A stretch of 64,000 nucleotides of DNA from Apiotrichum sp. Y4204 (lineage: Eukaryota; Basidiomycota; Tremellomycetes; Trichosporonales; Trichosporonaceae): positions 186,001 through 250,000 of the forward strand of contig JAMYHL010000057.1 of assembly GCA_025531455.1 (NCBI GenBank), written 5' to 3'. Positions within the stretch are counted from its first letter, which is position 1; each line of letters starts with the position of its first letter. The notes under the pieces were generated by a model that saw only the letters and a list, made by a program, of their open reading frames with translations, had not been told where the DNA came from and searched no databases. Positions 12,782 through 24,307 of the stretch are shown piece after piece. A program made the position numbers and the translations under genes.

Positions 12782-14620
12782 ATGCACCATCCCCTCGGAT
12801 ACGATCCAGACCCGGCGGCGCGCGGCGAGGGGAGCAGCACGGGGCGGCGGCGGCGCGACGACACCGCTGCCGATGCACCGCCCACGAAGCGCCGAACCAG
12901 GCGGTACGACGCGGACGACGACGAGGAGTATCGTCCCCCCGGGATGCCCGGGCTACCCACGCCGCCCGCGACGCGGCCAGCCACCCCGACCCCTCCAGCC
13001 ACGCCGCTCAAGGTAGTACTGCGGCTACCTGCCCTCGCGGGGCTCTCCCGCCCCGCCTCCCCCGCACCAAGCTCGCCAGGCTTGCCCACGCTCCCCATGA
13101 TCACATCGTCCCACCGCCCCGTCGTCCCGCGCATACGCCTGCTGGTTGGCGGCGGGCGCCCCCGGAAAGGAGGTAAGCGTGCGGGGAGCGTTGATGTCGC
13201 TCCGCGCGCGTCGCGTGCCCAGCGCGCCACCCGCTCGCGGCGAACCTCGGCGACGCCGACGACCCTCGAGTCTATCGCTGCCGAGTCGGCGGCCATCAAG
13301 GCGGAGGTCACGCGTCTTGGTCTCGTGCTCCGTGATGTTAATGCGGACGGGAACTGCCTCTTCCGCGCGCTTGGAGACCAGGTGTGGGGCGAGCAGGGGC
13401 GGCATGCCGAGGTGCGTGCGCTCGTGTGCAATTACCTCGAGAGTGCGCGGGGCGAACTCGGGGATTTCGTCGCTGGGTTTCTGAACGAGGGCGAGGATTA
13501 TGGGGATTACGTTACGCGCATGCGTGGCATGGGCGTCTACGGGTCGCATATCGAGCTGCTCGCGGCTACAAAGGTGTTCAGGCGCAGTATCCGCATCATC
13601 CTCGCGCAGACGAGCTACACCGTCGAGTATGTAGAGGGCGAAACCGATGTTGCTGCCAGCGGAGAGGTAATTTCCACTGCGGCGAGTAAGCGCAAGGCAA
13701 GACGCGCCAAAAAGGCCGGAGTGCTCGAGGACTCTACACCGGCCGTTGATAGAGATCCCCTAGCACCAGAACCTGCACCGCAACCCGACCCCCAACCCGC
13801 ACCAGTGCTCACCGGCACGCCGATCCCACCCACGCAGCCTGGCTGCTCCCTCATCTGGCTCGCCCTCTTCGCAGACGCAGAACACTACGAGTCTGTGCGC
13901 AAGGGCGGCGCCGGCGGGCCCGCCAATGTCCCCGACTCGCTGGCCGTCCCGCACGCGCGCGACGTGTCCGAAGCGGCGCGCCGCGAACGTGGCGAGGTCA
14001 TCGAGGGCGACGTCAAGAACAAGGACAAGGCCGCCGCAAAGGCCGACAGCCGGCTCGCACAGGTCCTTGCCTCCCTTCCGGCAGGACATGGCGTGTCGTC
14101 GTCGCGCGCCAGCGGCGTGCTTGCACGCACAAAGGGCGATGTCGGCGCCGCGGTCGAGATTCTCCTCGAGGACCTCGAGGCCGAAGCCGAGGCGGAGGAG
14201 AGCGACACCACCGCCGCGACGTCTGTGCGCTCCTCGAGCGCCGGCGACTCGATGCGGGCCACGCCAGACGCTCCAGATGCACCCGATGCGCAGGACGCAC
14301 CCGAGCGGCGCATCACGCGCTCGCGCAGCAGCCTCGCGTCCGGGTCCGTATCGACAAACTCGACGTCATCGCCCAAGGTCGACGTCAACGCGTACCGCGA
14401 CCGTGCGGCGTCGCCGTCCAGCTCGGAGGCCAGCGCGCCGAGTCCCCCTTCGTCCCCGTCTTCGCCGAGCACACCGCCGACTTCGCCGCTCAGCCACGCA
14501 AGCGAGATCGACGAAAAGCCCTCGGGTCCCCTTACGCGTGCTGCGCGCGGGCGAGCCGCTCGCGGCAGAGGACGCGGGAGAGGACATGCCCGCGGAAGAG
14601 GGCGCACCAGCAAGATGTAG
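12782..14620 (+). CDS. OTU-family deubiquitinating cysteine protease (OTUD3-like)
   Basis: A 612-aa intronless protein, likely a ubiquitin-specific protease. A disordered Pro-rich N-terminus (about 1-160) precedes the OTU domain: LVLRDVNADGNCLFRAL holds the Asp and the nucleophile Cys192, the GSHIELLAATKVF strand follows, and AEHYESVR holds the catalytic His368. A charged or Pro-rich insertion (about 300-350) sits between the last core strands and the His strand. Around 420-460 (SRLAQVLASLPAGH to AVEILLEDLEAE) is a helical UBA-like segment, as in OTUD3. The tail is acidic and Ser-rich and ends in an Arg-Gly-rich cluster (about 590-608). Starts at the first ATG after a pyrimidine-rich leader. 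OTUD3-like is my best match, but the exact orthology is uncertain. Confidence 0.85.
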   Translation: MHHPLGYDPDPAARGEGSSTGRRRRDDTAADAPPTKRRTRRYDADDDEEYRPPGMPGLPTPPATRPATPTPPATPLKVVLRLPALAGLSRPASPAPSSPGLPTLPMITSSHRPVVPRIRLLVGGGRPRKGGKRAGSVDVAPRASRAQRATRSRRTSATPTTLESIAAESAAIKAEVTRLGLVLRDVNADGNCLFRALGDQVWGEQGRHAEVRALVCNYLESARGELGDFVAGFLNEGEDYGDYVTRMRGMGVYGSHIELLAATKVFRRSIRIILAQTSYTVEYVEGETDVAASGEVISTAASKRKARRAKKAGVLEDSTPAVDRDPLAPEPAPQPDPQPAPVLTGTPIPPTQPGCSLIWLALFADAEHYESVRKGGAGGPANVPDSLAVPHARDVSEAARRERGEVIEGDVKNKDKAAAKADSRLAQVLASLPAGHGVSSSRASGVLARTKGDVGAAVEILLEDLEAEAEAEESDTTAATSVRSSSAGDSMRATPDAPDAPDAQDAPERRITRSRSSLASGSVSTNSTSSPKVDVNAYRDRAASPSSSEASAPSPPSSPSSPSTPPTSPLSHASEIDEKPSGPLTRAARGRAARGRGRGRGHARGRGRTSKM

Positions 14621-15342
14621 ATAAGATAAGGGCGGGCGGGAGTGCCCGCCGTCTTCGGTTGCCCACCGCCCATCTACTCATCCCTCCATTCTCTTTGACA
14701 GGCGAGATATTGTTAGCCAAGCAACGTGTTATCCTGCCAGCACGATATCCTGTATCATCGCACCAGCGCACCTGCACACGTCCTTCATACGCCTAACCCC
14801 ATGGCCGCCCGCATTACAACCCACAACCCCCATCTCATTCGTCACGGACGCTGCCCTCGTTGTATAGTGTACATGTTCTTGTGTGCCATCCGACTCGTCC
14901 AACCATTCCATTTCCACGTACATTTCACACCCACAAGCTCCTTGCACCTTGATTCCATTCCCACCCGACACTATGCCGCCAGCATCCATTTCCGCACTCA
15001 TCCATCATCCGGTCGTGTTGTCCGCGTGTGCATTCTATTCCATTCCATACAAATGTAGTTTCCCCCCTTGCCATCATGCATTGACGCAGAGTTGAAGTTG
15101 CAGAGTGCTGTTGTCATGTTGGTTTCCCGACGTTTGCCGTAGATTGCCGATGGCGCCCACTTGTGGCCTCTTGCTCCGATAACGGAAATTCTCTCGCAAG
15201 CAAACGTCATTGCCCTCTCGCTGCGCCAAGCCACAGCTGCCCATATCAACATGACATCAAGACATCATCTCCACATCTCTCCATCTCTTCATCTACATTC
15301 TCTCATCTCCATCTCCATCTCATCAAACACCCATCTCCAAAA
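14621..15342. other. intergenic region
   Basis: OTU gene 3' UTR and the esterase promoter. The last 60 bases are a repetitive CATCTC/CATCTCCAT-rich leader directly before the ATG at 15343. No coding sequence supported. Confidence 0.55.
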
Positions 15343-16723
15343 ATGACCCTCACCACCGTCTCCACCAACCGCGTCGCAGGCGGCACAATCACAAAGTACT
15401 CGTTCCCGTCCTCATCGCTCGGCGGCCTCGAAACAAAGCTCAACGTCTACACCCCGGACAGCGCAAAGTCCTCTCCCGTCCCCGTGCTGTTCTACCTCGC
15501 GGGCCTGACCTGTACAGAGGACACGGCGCCGTGGAAGGCCGGCATGTTTAATTCCGCGGGCAAGGAGGGGATCGCGCTCGTGTTCCCCGATACGAGCCCG
15601 CGCGGGGCGGGCGTCGAGGGCGAAGACGATGACTGGCAGCTTGGTACTGGTGAGTCATAGATGGACACAGGGGCTGGGGTGGGGTTAAGCTGGGGAGAGA
15701 GAAGCTCCAAAAGGTTGAAGTGGAGCTGGACCGAGGCGGACATGGAGACGAAGAACACTGCTACGGTGTTCTTTGAGCCCCAGCTCCATCACACCGCCCT
15801 TTCACAACGTACCTTGTATACCTGCTGACACCCAGGCGCCGGCTTCTACATCAACGCCAACGAGGACAAGTGGGCAAAGCACTACAACATGTACGACCTC
15901 GTCGTAAAGGAGATCCCCGAGGTGCTCAAGGCCGCAGACATTGGTCTTGTGAGTGTGTGCGGGGTACCGGGGATTTGGGATTCATGGGTGCCGGCTGGAA
16001 AGCCTTCAGTGAAAGCCGAGTTTGAGCCAACTATGCCTGCCTCGGGTCCTTATCTATCTCAACCCACTCTTGTTCCCTCTGACGCCAGGACTTCTCCCGC
16101 TGGTCGATCACCGGCCACTCGATGGGCGGACACGGCGCGCTCACCATCTACCTCAAGAACCCGGGCATGTTCAAGTCGTGTTCGGCGTTTGCGCCTATCT
16201 GGTGAGTAAAGATAAAGGGACCCAATGCAAGTTGGAAATGGGTGCAACGCGGGTGCTTCGCTTGGTATCCCCTCATCACTAGCCTCCCCCGGCCCACATA
16301 TCTCCTTATCTGCCTGATCACACCGGCTTACCCCCCAGCAACCCCGCACGCGTCCCGTGGGGCAAGGGCGCGTTCGGCGCGTACCTCAAGACGCGCACGC
16401 GCTCCCTCCCGCCGGCCGAGTGGCTCGAGCACGACGCGAGCCACCTGCTTGCTCAGAGCTCCGCCCCCGCCGGCTCGCTGCACATGCTCGTGGATGTCGG
16501 CACTGCGGACCAGTTCCTCAAGGACGGCCAGCTCGAGCCGCAGACGCTCGAGCGCGCAGCCGAGGACCGCGGCGCAAAGGGCGAGCTCGAGGTTCGCCGC
16601 CAGGAGGGATACGACCATTCGTACTACTTCGTGAGTTGGGAAACGGACAGCACACCCTGACGCAAGATCTCCACGTTCTCGCCAGAGCACGTCGCCTTCC
16701 ACGCAAAGTACCTCAAGGCATAA
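15343..16723 (+). CDS. FGH1: S-formylglutathione hydrolase (esterase D family)
   Basis: Hydrolyses S-formylglutathione to formate and glutathione in formaldehyde detoxification; cytosolic alpha/beta hydrolase. Five exons: 15343-15649, 15836-15948, 16089-16201, 16339-16630, 16667-16723, giving 293 aa (family about 280-300). Motifs: [29 protein letters not shown], nucleophile elbow [40 protein letters not shown] carrying the acidic residue, and GYDHSYYF with the catalytic His. It ends in LKA, so no peroxisomal PTS1 is seen, unlike some methylotrophic yeast homologues. Confidence 0.95.
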
Positions 16724-17483
16724 GGAAGCCGGGGGGAAGTAGGCTATACTGATCTAGAAGAAGTAGTCGAGAATGCAGCAATGTGCGCAGTTTCGCGGTG
16801 CCCCATGAAGCCATGGTCGGTGGGACGTGAGCGCTTAGCCCGTGCGGCTGCATGTGTCACCGAACTGGGCAATGATCGCGGGAAACATACAGTCGACCGA
16901 CGCGGTAGTCACTAGGTAGTAAAACCCCATTCACATTCCCAGCATCCCGCGCGCCCCAGTATCCATCCTTGCGGCTGTTCTTGGCGGGACTACACATGTG
17001 CTAAATCTGTCGCCTCGGGGATCACCGAGCAGTGTGGTCCGCGGGAACCGCATTCCCAAGAGGGATCTGGTTGATTTCCCCATCACCAATGGCCATACAC
17101 CTATTCCAACCTGCTCCCAGCCATACCAAACAGTTCTTCCCAGACATTCCTGACACTGACGCTATACTAAACCTCTGCCCACCTGACCACATGCACCATG
17201 TCTTCCAAGCGCCACCCCGCGCACGTCCATGCACATGTGCTGTGGGGCCCACGGCTCCGAACCTTATTTCCCACCCGCCAGTGCCGCCAGATTACCTTCG
17301 GCGAAAGCGCCGCCCTCTCTGACACGAAACAGATAAATAACATGAACAATCGCCGCGACCACCGACCGCTCAACCTCGCCCTCCAATCCGCAGCCCCGCA
17401 TCTCCAACCCCCCTGGCTTCACTCCGCTGCACTCCGCTGCACTCCGCTTCACCCCAGCTCTAACCCCGCCCCCGTACCCCACA
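16724..17483. other. intergenic region
   Basis: Tandem-oriented spacer between the esterase and the oxidoreductase. A repeated CTCCGCTGCA motif lies at about 17420-17450 near the downstream ATG. Nothing coding is supported. Confidence 0.5.
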
Positions 17484-19010
17484 ATGGTCGCCCCGCAGCC
17501 CGTAACTCTTATTGTGATCGGCGGCGGACAGCGCGGCGTCATCTACGCGTCGTTCGCGACGCGGTTCCCCGAGCGCGCGCGCGTCGTCGGCGTTGCTGAC
17601 CCCCGCGAGGCGCGCAGGAGGATCTTTGCCCGCGCGCACGGGTACGTACAGAGTGCAAATTTGGCCGTACTCACTCTTATGCAGGCTGGCCGACGACCGG
17701 CTGTTCAGCGACTGGACGCAGGTCGCGGCGCTTCCCAAGTTTGCCGACGCAGTGGTGGTCACTGTTCTGGACCAGCTGCACGCGCCGGTAGTCGAGGCGT
17801 TCGCGGCGCTCGGGTACCATATCCTGGTGGAGAAGCCGATGGCGACGAGCATCCCCGACTGTGTGGGGATGGTGCGTGGTCTTGATGCCGAGAAGATTTT
17901 CGGTGTCGGCCATGTACTCCGCTACTCGCCGTACAACCGGCTTGTCAAAGAGGTGCTTGACTCGGGGGCGATTGGGGAAATTGTGAACATCCAGCACATG
18001 GAGCCCGTGGGCAACGAGCACTTTGCGCACTCGTTCGTGAGGGGAAACTGGGGTAAGGAGGGCGAGACGACGTTTGCGCTCATGAGCAAGTGTTGCCAGT
18101 AAGTCATGGGAACAGGGGTGGAAGGAGTGGGGCGGTGGGGGATGAGGTGTGGAGTCGAGTGGAGTGGGAGGCGTGATTCTCATGCTCACCCCAGCGACCT
18201 CGACATTCTCTCGTTCTACGTCTCGGGGCGCAAGCCGGTGCGCGTCTCGTCCTTTGGCTCGCTCGTGCACTTTAAGCCTGCGTCCAAGCCCGCCGCAGCG
18301 GGAACCGCGACGCGGTGCCTCGAGTGCCCCGCCGAGGCGGACTGCGTGTGGAGCGCAAAGAAAATCTACCTTGACGGCTTTGACCCCTCCTCGACCCGCC
18401 GTCTTGGCGTGAGTAAACCCCAAAGGCCAAAGGCTCGTCTGACAGCAGTGGACCAGGGTGATCCTGCACGACACGGACGTGACGGAGGAAAACGCCCGGC
18501 GGGAACTCGCCACTGGCCCGTACGGCGTGTGTGTCTACGAAGCGGGCAACGATGTCGTCGACCACCAGGTGGTGAACCTCGAGTATGAGGGCGGGGTCAC
18601 TGCGTCGCTCACGATGAGCGCGTTTACGGAGAGCGAGTGCGCGCGCCGCACCGTCATCCAAGGCACGCGCGGCGAGCTCATCGGCGACATGAAGACGTTT
18701 GTGAGTTAGGTCAAGTTATCAAGTGGTCAAGTCTCCTTCTATTTGCTCATTACAGACGGTCTTTGACTTCCGCACCCGCACAAGCAAAAGCTACACGCCG
18801 CCCTCGACCAAGGGCCAGGCGCACGGTGGGGGTGACGACGGCCTCTCGGACGCGTTCATCGCTGCTGTTGCGGAGGGCGACCAGGCCAAGCTGGGGATCA
18901 CCCCCGACGACGTGCTCAACTCGCACCTTGTTGTGTTTGCCGCCGAGGCGGCGCGACGCGAGGCGCGCGTCGTGGATTTCGGAGAGTTCAAGGCCGCGGC
19001 GCTTGTGTAA
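17484..19010 (+). CDS. Gfo/Idh/MocA family NAD(P)-dependent oxidoreductase
   Basis: Predicted sugar or inositol-type dehydrogenase; the substrate cannot be read from sequence. Exons 17484-17641, 17685-18098, 18195-18408, 18449-18700 and 18756-19010 give 430 aa. An N-terminal Rossmann fold has VIGGGQRGVIYASFA and VVGVADP. The family EKP motif is in HILVEKPMATS, followed by GHVLRYSPYNRLVKEVL. The C-terminal domain has KCCHDLDIL, placing the family His/Asp at the active site, and a Cys-rich segment (CLECPAEADCVW, then AKKIYL) also seen in a subset of this family. It lies 6 kb downstream of DAC1; a role in amino-sugar metabolism is possible but unproven. Confidence 0.9.
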
Positions 19011-20235
19011 AGAGAGAAAAACATAGTGGCAGTTTTTGTACGGGTTATGTGTTATGCACGGTATTGAGGCGTCGGCAGGCCGGAGAGATGAACACGTCTA
19101 TCAGTCCGTCATCGGATCACCGGCGTCTGCTGTCAAGTTGTCGACATGAGGCATTCGCCTTCGGATGCCCATCCAAAGTTGCAAGGGTTGCCGGTTGGAT
19201 GTCCTCGAGCGGAGATAACGTTCAGAGTGGGGGGTGCGTTCCGAGGGGTAGGTGCTCTGTCCGAAAGCGGCGCTTTTGCCGAAACAACATTGCGGTATGC
19301 GCATTGCCGGTCGGTCGAGCAGTGTGGTCGTGAGCACAACGAGAGCGGGGACGAGCAGAGCAAAGCGGCCGGCAGAACAGAACTCGGCTAGCGTACACTA
19401 CTCGTCCTCCTCTGCGCTCTCTCTCAATGTCGCACGCACACGATACAGTCCCGGATTTTTGTGTCCCAATCCTCCCCGCCATGCCCCGCACCAAGCACTC
19501 GTCTAGCTAGCAGCTAGTCTGCTAGTCTGCGGGCTTCACGCATTCCATTTATCTCGCCAGTTTCTGCTGCACATTTACACACACCCTCCCCCCACCATTC
19601 ACCGCCCCTGTTCATCGGCTCTGCAAGCGACGACGGAAGAACGTTATCTTTATCAGCACCTGTCGCCGTGTGCCCCGATCTTTTACACCCCCTGGACCCA
19701 CCGTACCACCGACCTGCCACTCGTTATCGAAGCTTCCAAGCTTCCAAAGCTCGGATTACCTGACTTTTTTCGGCTCTGGCTTTGGTCATCCACATCCACA
19801 TCAACACTCTCCCTTTCTGCTTGCTCCGAGCTCCGAGCTCCGCTCCTCCGCCGCTTCGCTTGCTTTCCTAGCTCCGCCCCGTGAGCCCCGCAGCGAACCG
19901 ACGAGGCACTGTACCCGCCGAAGCTCCCCGTGCGGAGCACCAGATCGCGTGAGGCATTGGTCATTGAATGCGTCTAGTGCCATTCATCCCACCAACGCAC
20001 AGAGACCGCAGCGGCGCCAAGCAACAAGCGACAAGCAACAAGCGCGACAAGCGACAGGCAACAAGCAAGGCCACCAACAACAGCCGGGCGTAGCACATAG
20101 CGCCTCGCATTCCGCAAGGCCCGCAAGCCTCCATCCATCCAGCCTAGACCGTCTCGATCCGGCACACCGCACACCTACCCCGGCTTATCCCATTTCTCAT
20201 CTTGACCATCTACCCGCATCCATCCACCGCACACG
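19011..20235. other. intergenic region and long leader of the Zn2Cys6 gene
   Basis: C/T-rich and repeat-rich (CAAGCAACAAGCG-like runs about 20020-20060) leading to the ATG at 20236, suggesting a long 5' UTR. Open frames overlap on both strands without a recognisable product. Confidence 0.5.
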
Positions 20236-22868
20236 ATGGCAGAACAGCACGGCGCCGTGTTTCCCGCAGGCACGATCTCGCCGCTCGCCGCAGCGCGCCG
20301 GATGGAGTACCGCGACTCGGAGGAGGCGGGCACGGGCACGGGGGTGAATGACGCGATTCCGAACGCGAGCGCGAATGGCGGGATGCACGGGACGGCGGCG
20401 GGAACGAAGGGCACATCCGCATCCGGCGGGGCAAGCGGCGGAGGAGCGGGCAGCGGGCGGAAACGCGGACGCGACAGCATCGCGAGCTTGAGCGGGGATC
20501 GCAAGCCCGAGCCCAAGGACACCAAGGACAAGGACACGAAAGAGCCGCCGAGCATCCTCGTGCGCGAGAAAAAGCAAAAGGCGTGCGCAAACTGCCGCCG
20601 CGCAAAGCTCAAGTGTATTGTCGAGAACAACGAGTCGGACTGTGTGCGCTGCCGCGCGCGCAAGGAGAAATGCGTCTTCTATCCCCGCGGCCATGTAAGT
20701 ATTCCGCTGTTGATCCCGGCTCACACACAGGACGAGGACTGGCAGCAGACGCTCACCTCGGACGTGTACTGTGCTCTCGGGCATCTCTCGCAGCTGTCCG
20801 CGGCAGTCCACCACCTCGTGTCCCACCTCACCGTGCAGGGCATCATCCCGCCGCTGGACCCGCCGCTCGCGCGGTACGAGGTGCCCGACCGCGATCTCTC
20901 GGCCCTGCAGGGCTGGGGCGTAGAGCGCAACCGCGAGCTGGCAAGTGAGAAGGATGGATCCCGGAAGCGGAGCCGGCGGGCAAAGAAGGACGACTCGGTG
21001 GACGACGACGACGCGCCCGTCCCAGGCGTCATGTTCGCGGAGGGTGGCCTCGTGCCGTCCAACAGCGCCGTCGTCCGCCCGACAGATATGCACATCCCCC
21101 AGCCGTTTGGGCGCAAGGGACCGGCAGACGGCATCAGCCTCGTGCCTCTCACGCACCCATCGACTACGAGCAGCAACAATCTTTCACTAGGGGACGTCGA
21201 CATGAGCGCGTTCAGCTACGGGACAGGCGACACTGGAACCGGACCGGGCTCGTACCCGTCCGCAACTGGGGTCACGCCCGACAACATGTTGTCCATCTCG
21301 CCGTCGGACAGCACGGCCATGGCTGTCGGTTCTCTCGATGGCCACAGCTCGTACCCCAACCAGCTCGGCGGCATATTCGGTCTCCTGAACGGCTCGCGCC
21401 CCGCCCCGTCTCCGAACAGCGTCGCCGTCGCGCAGACAAACCTCTCCGACTCGCTCGGCGCCCAGGACCCCCGGCCGAACATTGTCAAGCGCGGCCTCCT
21501 TCCCAACTCTGAAGCGCTTTCCCTTGTCAACTAGTGGGTATTCACCGTTGTCGACCTGTCCTGACACCAGTTTTCACGCAAAACTCTCACCCTGGCTGTA
21601 TGGCTACCGCCTCGAATTCGGCAAGTTTCCGTACATTGCGCTCGGGCCCAGCTCGATCACGCCATTTATCCTCAGCGTGCTGTGTCTTGTTGCTGCTGAG
21701 CGCGTGCCGTCGTCACACGAGCGCCGCAACGTACTCGCACGCGAGGTCACGCAGCTGCTGGTCAACTCGCCGGCCGACAGCTTTATCAGCACGCTTGATC
21801 CGCCATTTGGCGGCGGAACAGGCCAAAAGGACGAGGACGGCGAGGAGGAGCTCGACCCCGAACTGGGTATCGGTCCCGAGGAGATTGTCGGCGCGTGCGT
21901 GCTCGCAACGTTCATGACGGAGCGGGACCAGGCAGCGACCATTGCCAGCTCGGCATTCAAGTGGGCGCGCGGATGGATCAAGTGGACGTCTCTCACCGTC
22001 CCGCTCCCGCCGACGTTGGGCGAGGTGTGCGGCCTACTTCCGATCAAACGCGACGCGACGCGCGAGGACATGGCGCGCGTCTGGCTCCTCTGCTACATTG
22101 TCGACGGCACCGAGGCCCTCCAGCGCGACAACCCCCCACCGCCGCGCCGCGATCCCATGGCATACTGCCATGTCCTCGTCCCCGACTCGCCCATCCCGGG
22201 GGACCAGTACTCACCAAACGACATCCTCCTCACATTCCACGCGCGCCTCATCACCCTCCTCCGCGACTGGTATCACCGCCGCTCGCAGCACGAGCTCGCC
22301 ACCGCGACGCCGCAGGCGAGCCAGCAGGCGGCCGCCAACGCGCGTCTCGCCTCGAGCATCAACGCAAGTCTAGAGTGGTGGCGCGCAGACCTCGACTCGC
22401 ACGCCCTCGACCGCAACCAGATGCGCTACATCAACCTCTTCTGGGAATTCGCACGCATGCTCGTCAACGCCACGAGCGCAAAGAGCCTCGAAGGCAACCC
22501 ACGCCTCCGCAGCGCGTCGTGGGCGCACGGCGTCGAAGCCGCAGTCGGCTTCCTCGAGAAATGCAATGCCTGGCCGCAGCGCAACGAGCTCGCAAACCTC
22601 CCGCCGTGCTACCTCTCTGTGAGTAGTGTTGTGCTTGTGAATATCTTGTCTGACAATACAGATGATAACTCTCGCGGGCTCAGTACTCGTCGACGCGATC
22701 AAGGACCAGGGCGCGGCCGAGTGCCCGTTCCAGGCCAGCGAGGCGGTGCCACTCTTGAACGAGGTGGCCGATATGCTCGCCAGCAGCGGCCTGCCTCCGA
22801 GCCACGTAGCACGCACCGCTGGCCAGACGCTCAGGCAGTATTCCGAACAACTGGCACAGTTTGTTTGA
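20236..22868 (+). CDS. Zn(II)2Cys6 fungal transcription factor
   Basis: Predicted nuclear DNA-binding regulator; targets unknown. Exons 20236-20694, 20731-21533, 21571-22618 and 22662-22868 give 838 aa. The 36-nt intron at 20695-20730 is in frame and stop-free, so it might be retained. The binuclear cluster at residues 117-146 has the C-x2-C-x6-C-x9-C-x2-C-x6-C spacing (CANCRRAKLKC then CVRCRARKEKC). A Gly/Ser-rich N-terminus precedes it; a low-complexity linker and an alpha-helical regulatory region (WLYGYRLEFGKFPYIALG, WARGWIKWTSL, INLFWEFARML) follow. The gene ends 75 bp before the stop codon of the convergent EI24-like gene, so their 3' UTRs probably overlap. Confidence 0.93.
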
Positions 22869-22943
22869 GGACTTGTTAATTTCGAAACCCCCTATTGTGT
22901 CTAGTTTTTGCATCCTGTATCATAGTGCTCAGAGCCAAGCTGC

Positions 22944-24307
22944 TCAGAACGAACCCGGCAGCTTACCCATCTTGTCGGCGGGGCGGACGGGGAGGGCGGG
23001 AGGCACGCGGTGGGACGCCGAGCCGCCGCCGGGCGTGGCGGTGGACGAGCCCGTGCTTCCCCCGATGTGCTCGTACGCCGGCGGCTGGTCGGGGTAGTCC
23101 TCCTGCGGCCGCTCGGGGTCGTAGGCCTGCACCTCGGGCTGGTATGCGGGGCGAGTCGACCACTGCGCCTCGATGGCCTTCTCGGCCTGGACCACCGACG
23201 GCGTAATGTCGAGCGGGGAGCCGCAGCCAAACATGCCCACGCGGCTGGGCGGGAGGCGCTGCAGGATGCCGTGGCCGAAGAGGTGCTGGCGCTTCTCGAG
23301 ATCGTGTGCCCTGTGTGTCAGTCTGCACCAGATGCGTATACTCACCACATGGCGGCGCCGACATTGTTCGAGACACTAAAGAGCAGCCCGATAATGGGCA
23401 TGGTCTCGAGTACGGCGGCGGCAAACCCGAATGCTGTCGTTAGGCCATGACTTGGGCTTGAGGCGGCGCAGACTCACAGCGGTACGCCCACTTGCGCTCC
23501 TCGACCCACGTCCACACCTGGTCCTTGGACATGTGCTTCTGCTTAAAGTAAGGCTGGTGGAGGTACTCTGCGGTCCTGAGGGCCTTGAGGGAGCAGAAGA
23601 AGAGGGGAACGATAAGCGGGAGCGTCGGCGAGAGCGGGAGGAGGATGACTGCCGTTAGGATTAAGTTGCCCCGCTGTTTAGTGCACATACAGTTCTTGAT
23701 GATCACCTGAACGGGCGGGAAGAGCACCCAGCGCAGCCACTGTTCCTGGTGCTTGCGCGCGCCCCACGCGCGCTTCTGCTCCGCCGTCGGCACCGGCGGC
23801 TGCTGCCATTCCTCGACATATCCCTGCAGCGTCAGCAAACAACTAGCCCCAGAAAGTGTCCACGCACCTGGCTCCAGAACTCGGCCGGCTTGCGGCGCGA
23901 CGTAACAGTCAGAGCGTATGCGCGCGCGCGCGCGATGCGCAGATTCTTCTTGACGAAAAAGTGCATGATCGCGCCGAGCTGCGGGAGGAGAATGAGGAGG
24001 TGCGTATCTGGTATGAGTGAGATTGTTTTGGGGATGAGAGCTCACAAAAGACAAGGTCGACGCTGAGGGCGAGCGCGCCGTGGCCGAGGGTGACGCGCCC
24101 CTCGCGACCGCGCAGCACGAAGCGGCGCACGACCCAGCGCATAATCCCCCACCCGAAGACGGCGTAGGCTGCGCCGACGGCGGCGCCGCGCACCGCCGCG
24201 TGCTTGACTTTTGCCCAGACGGGGACGCGGAGCGCCGGGTCGGAAAGCAGCCGGTACAGCCCCACGACGGTGTAGCTTGGCGGGAAGGAGAGGAGCTCTG
24301 TGGGCAT
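22944..24307 (-). CDS. EI24/RRT8-like multi-pass membrane protein
   Basis: Six exons (24046-24307, 23868-24007, 23691-23823, 23478-23648, 23346-23433, 22944-23310) join in phase to 386 aa. Hydrophobic segments (FYTHLLILLPQLGAIMHFF, ILLPLSPTLPLIVPLFF, VLETMPIIGLLFSVSNNVG) and the ending NNVGAAMWAHDLEKRQ resemble the fungal EI24 domain family that includes yeast RRT8 and LDS1/LDS2 (lipid-droplet and spore-wall proteins). The family match is from memory of this signature. The cytosolic C-terminal tail carries a PPAY motif, a possible docking site for WW-domain ubiquitin ligases. Introns are 34-44 nt, at the short end for this genome. Confidence 0.75.
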
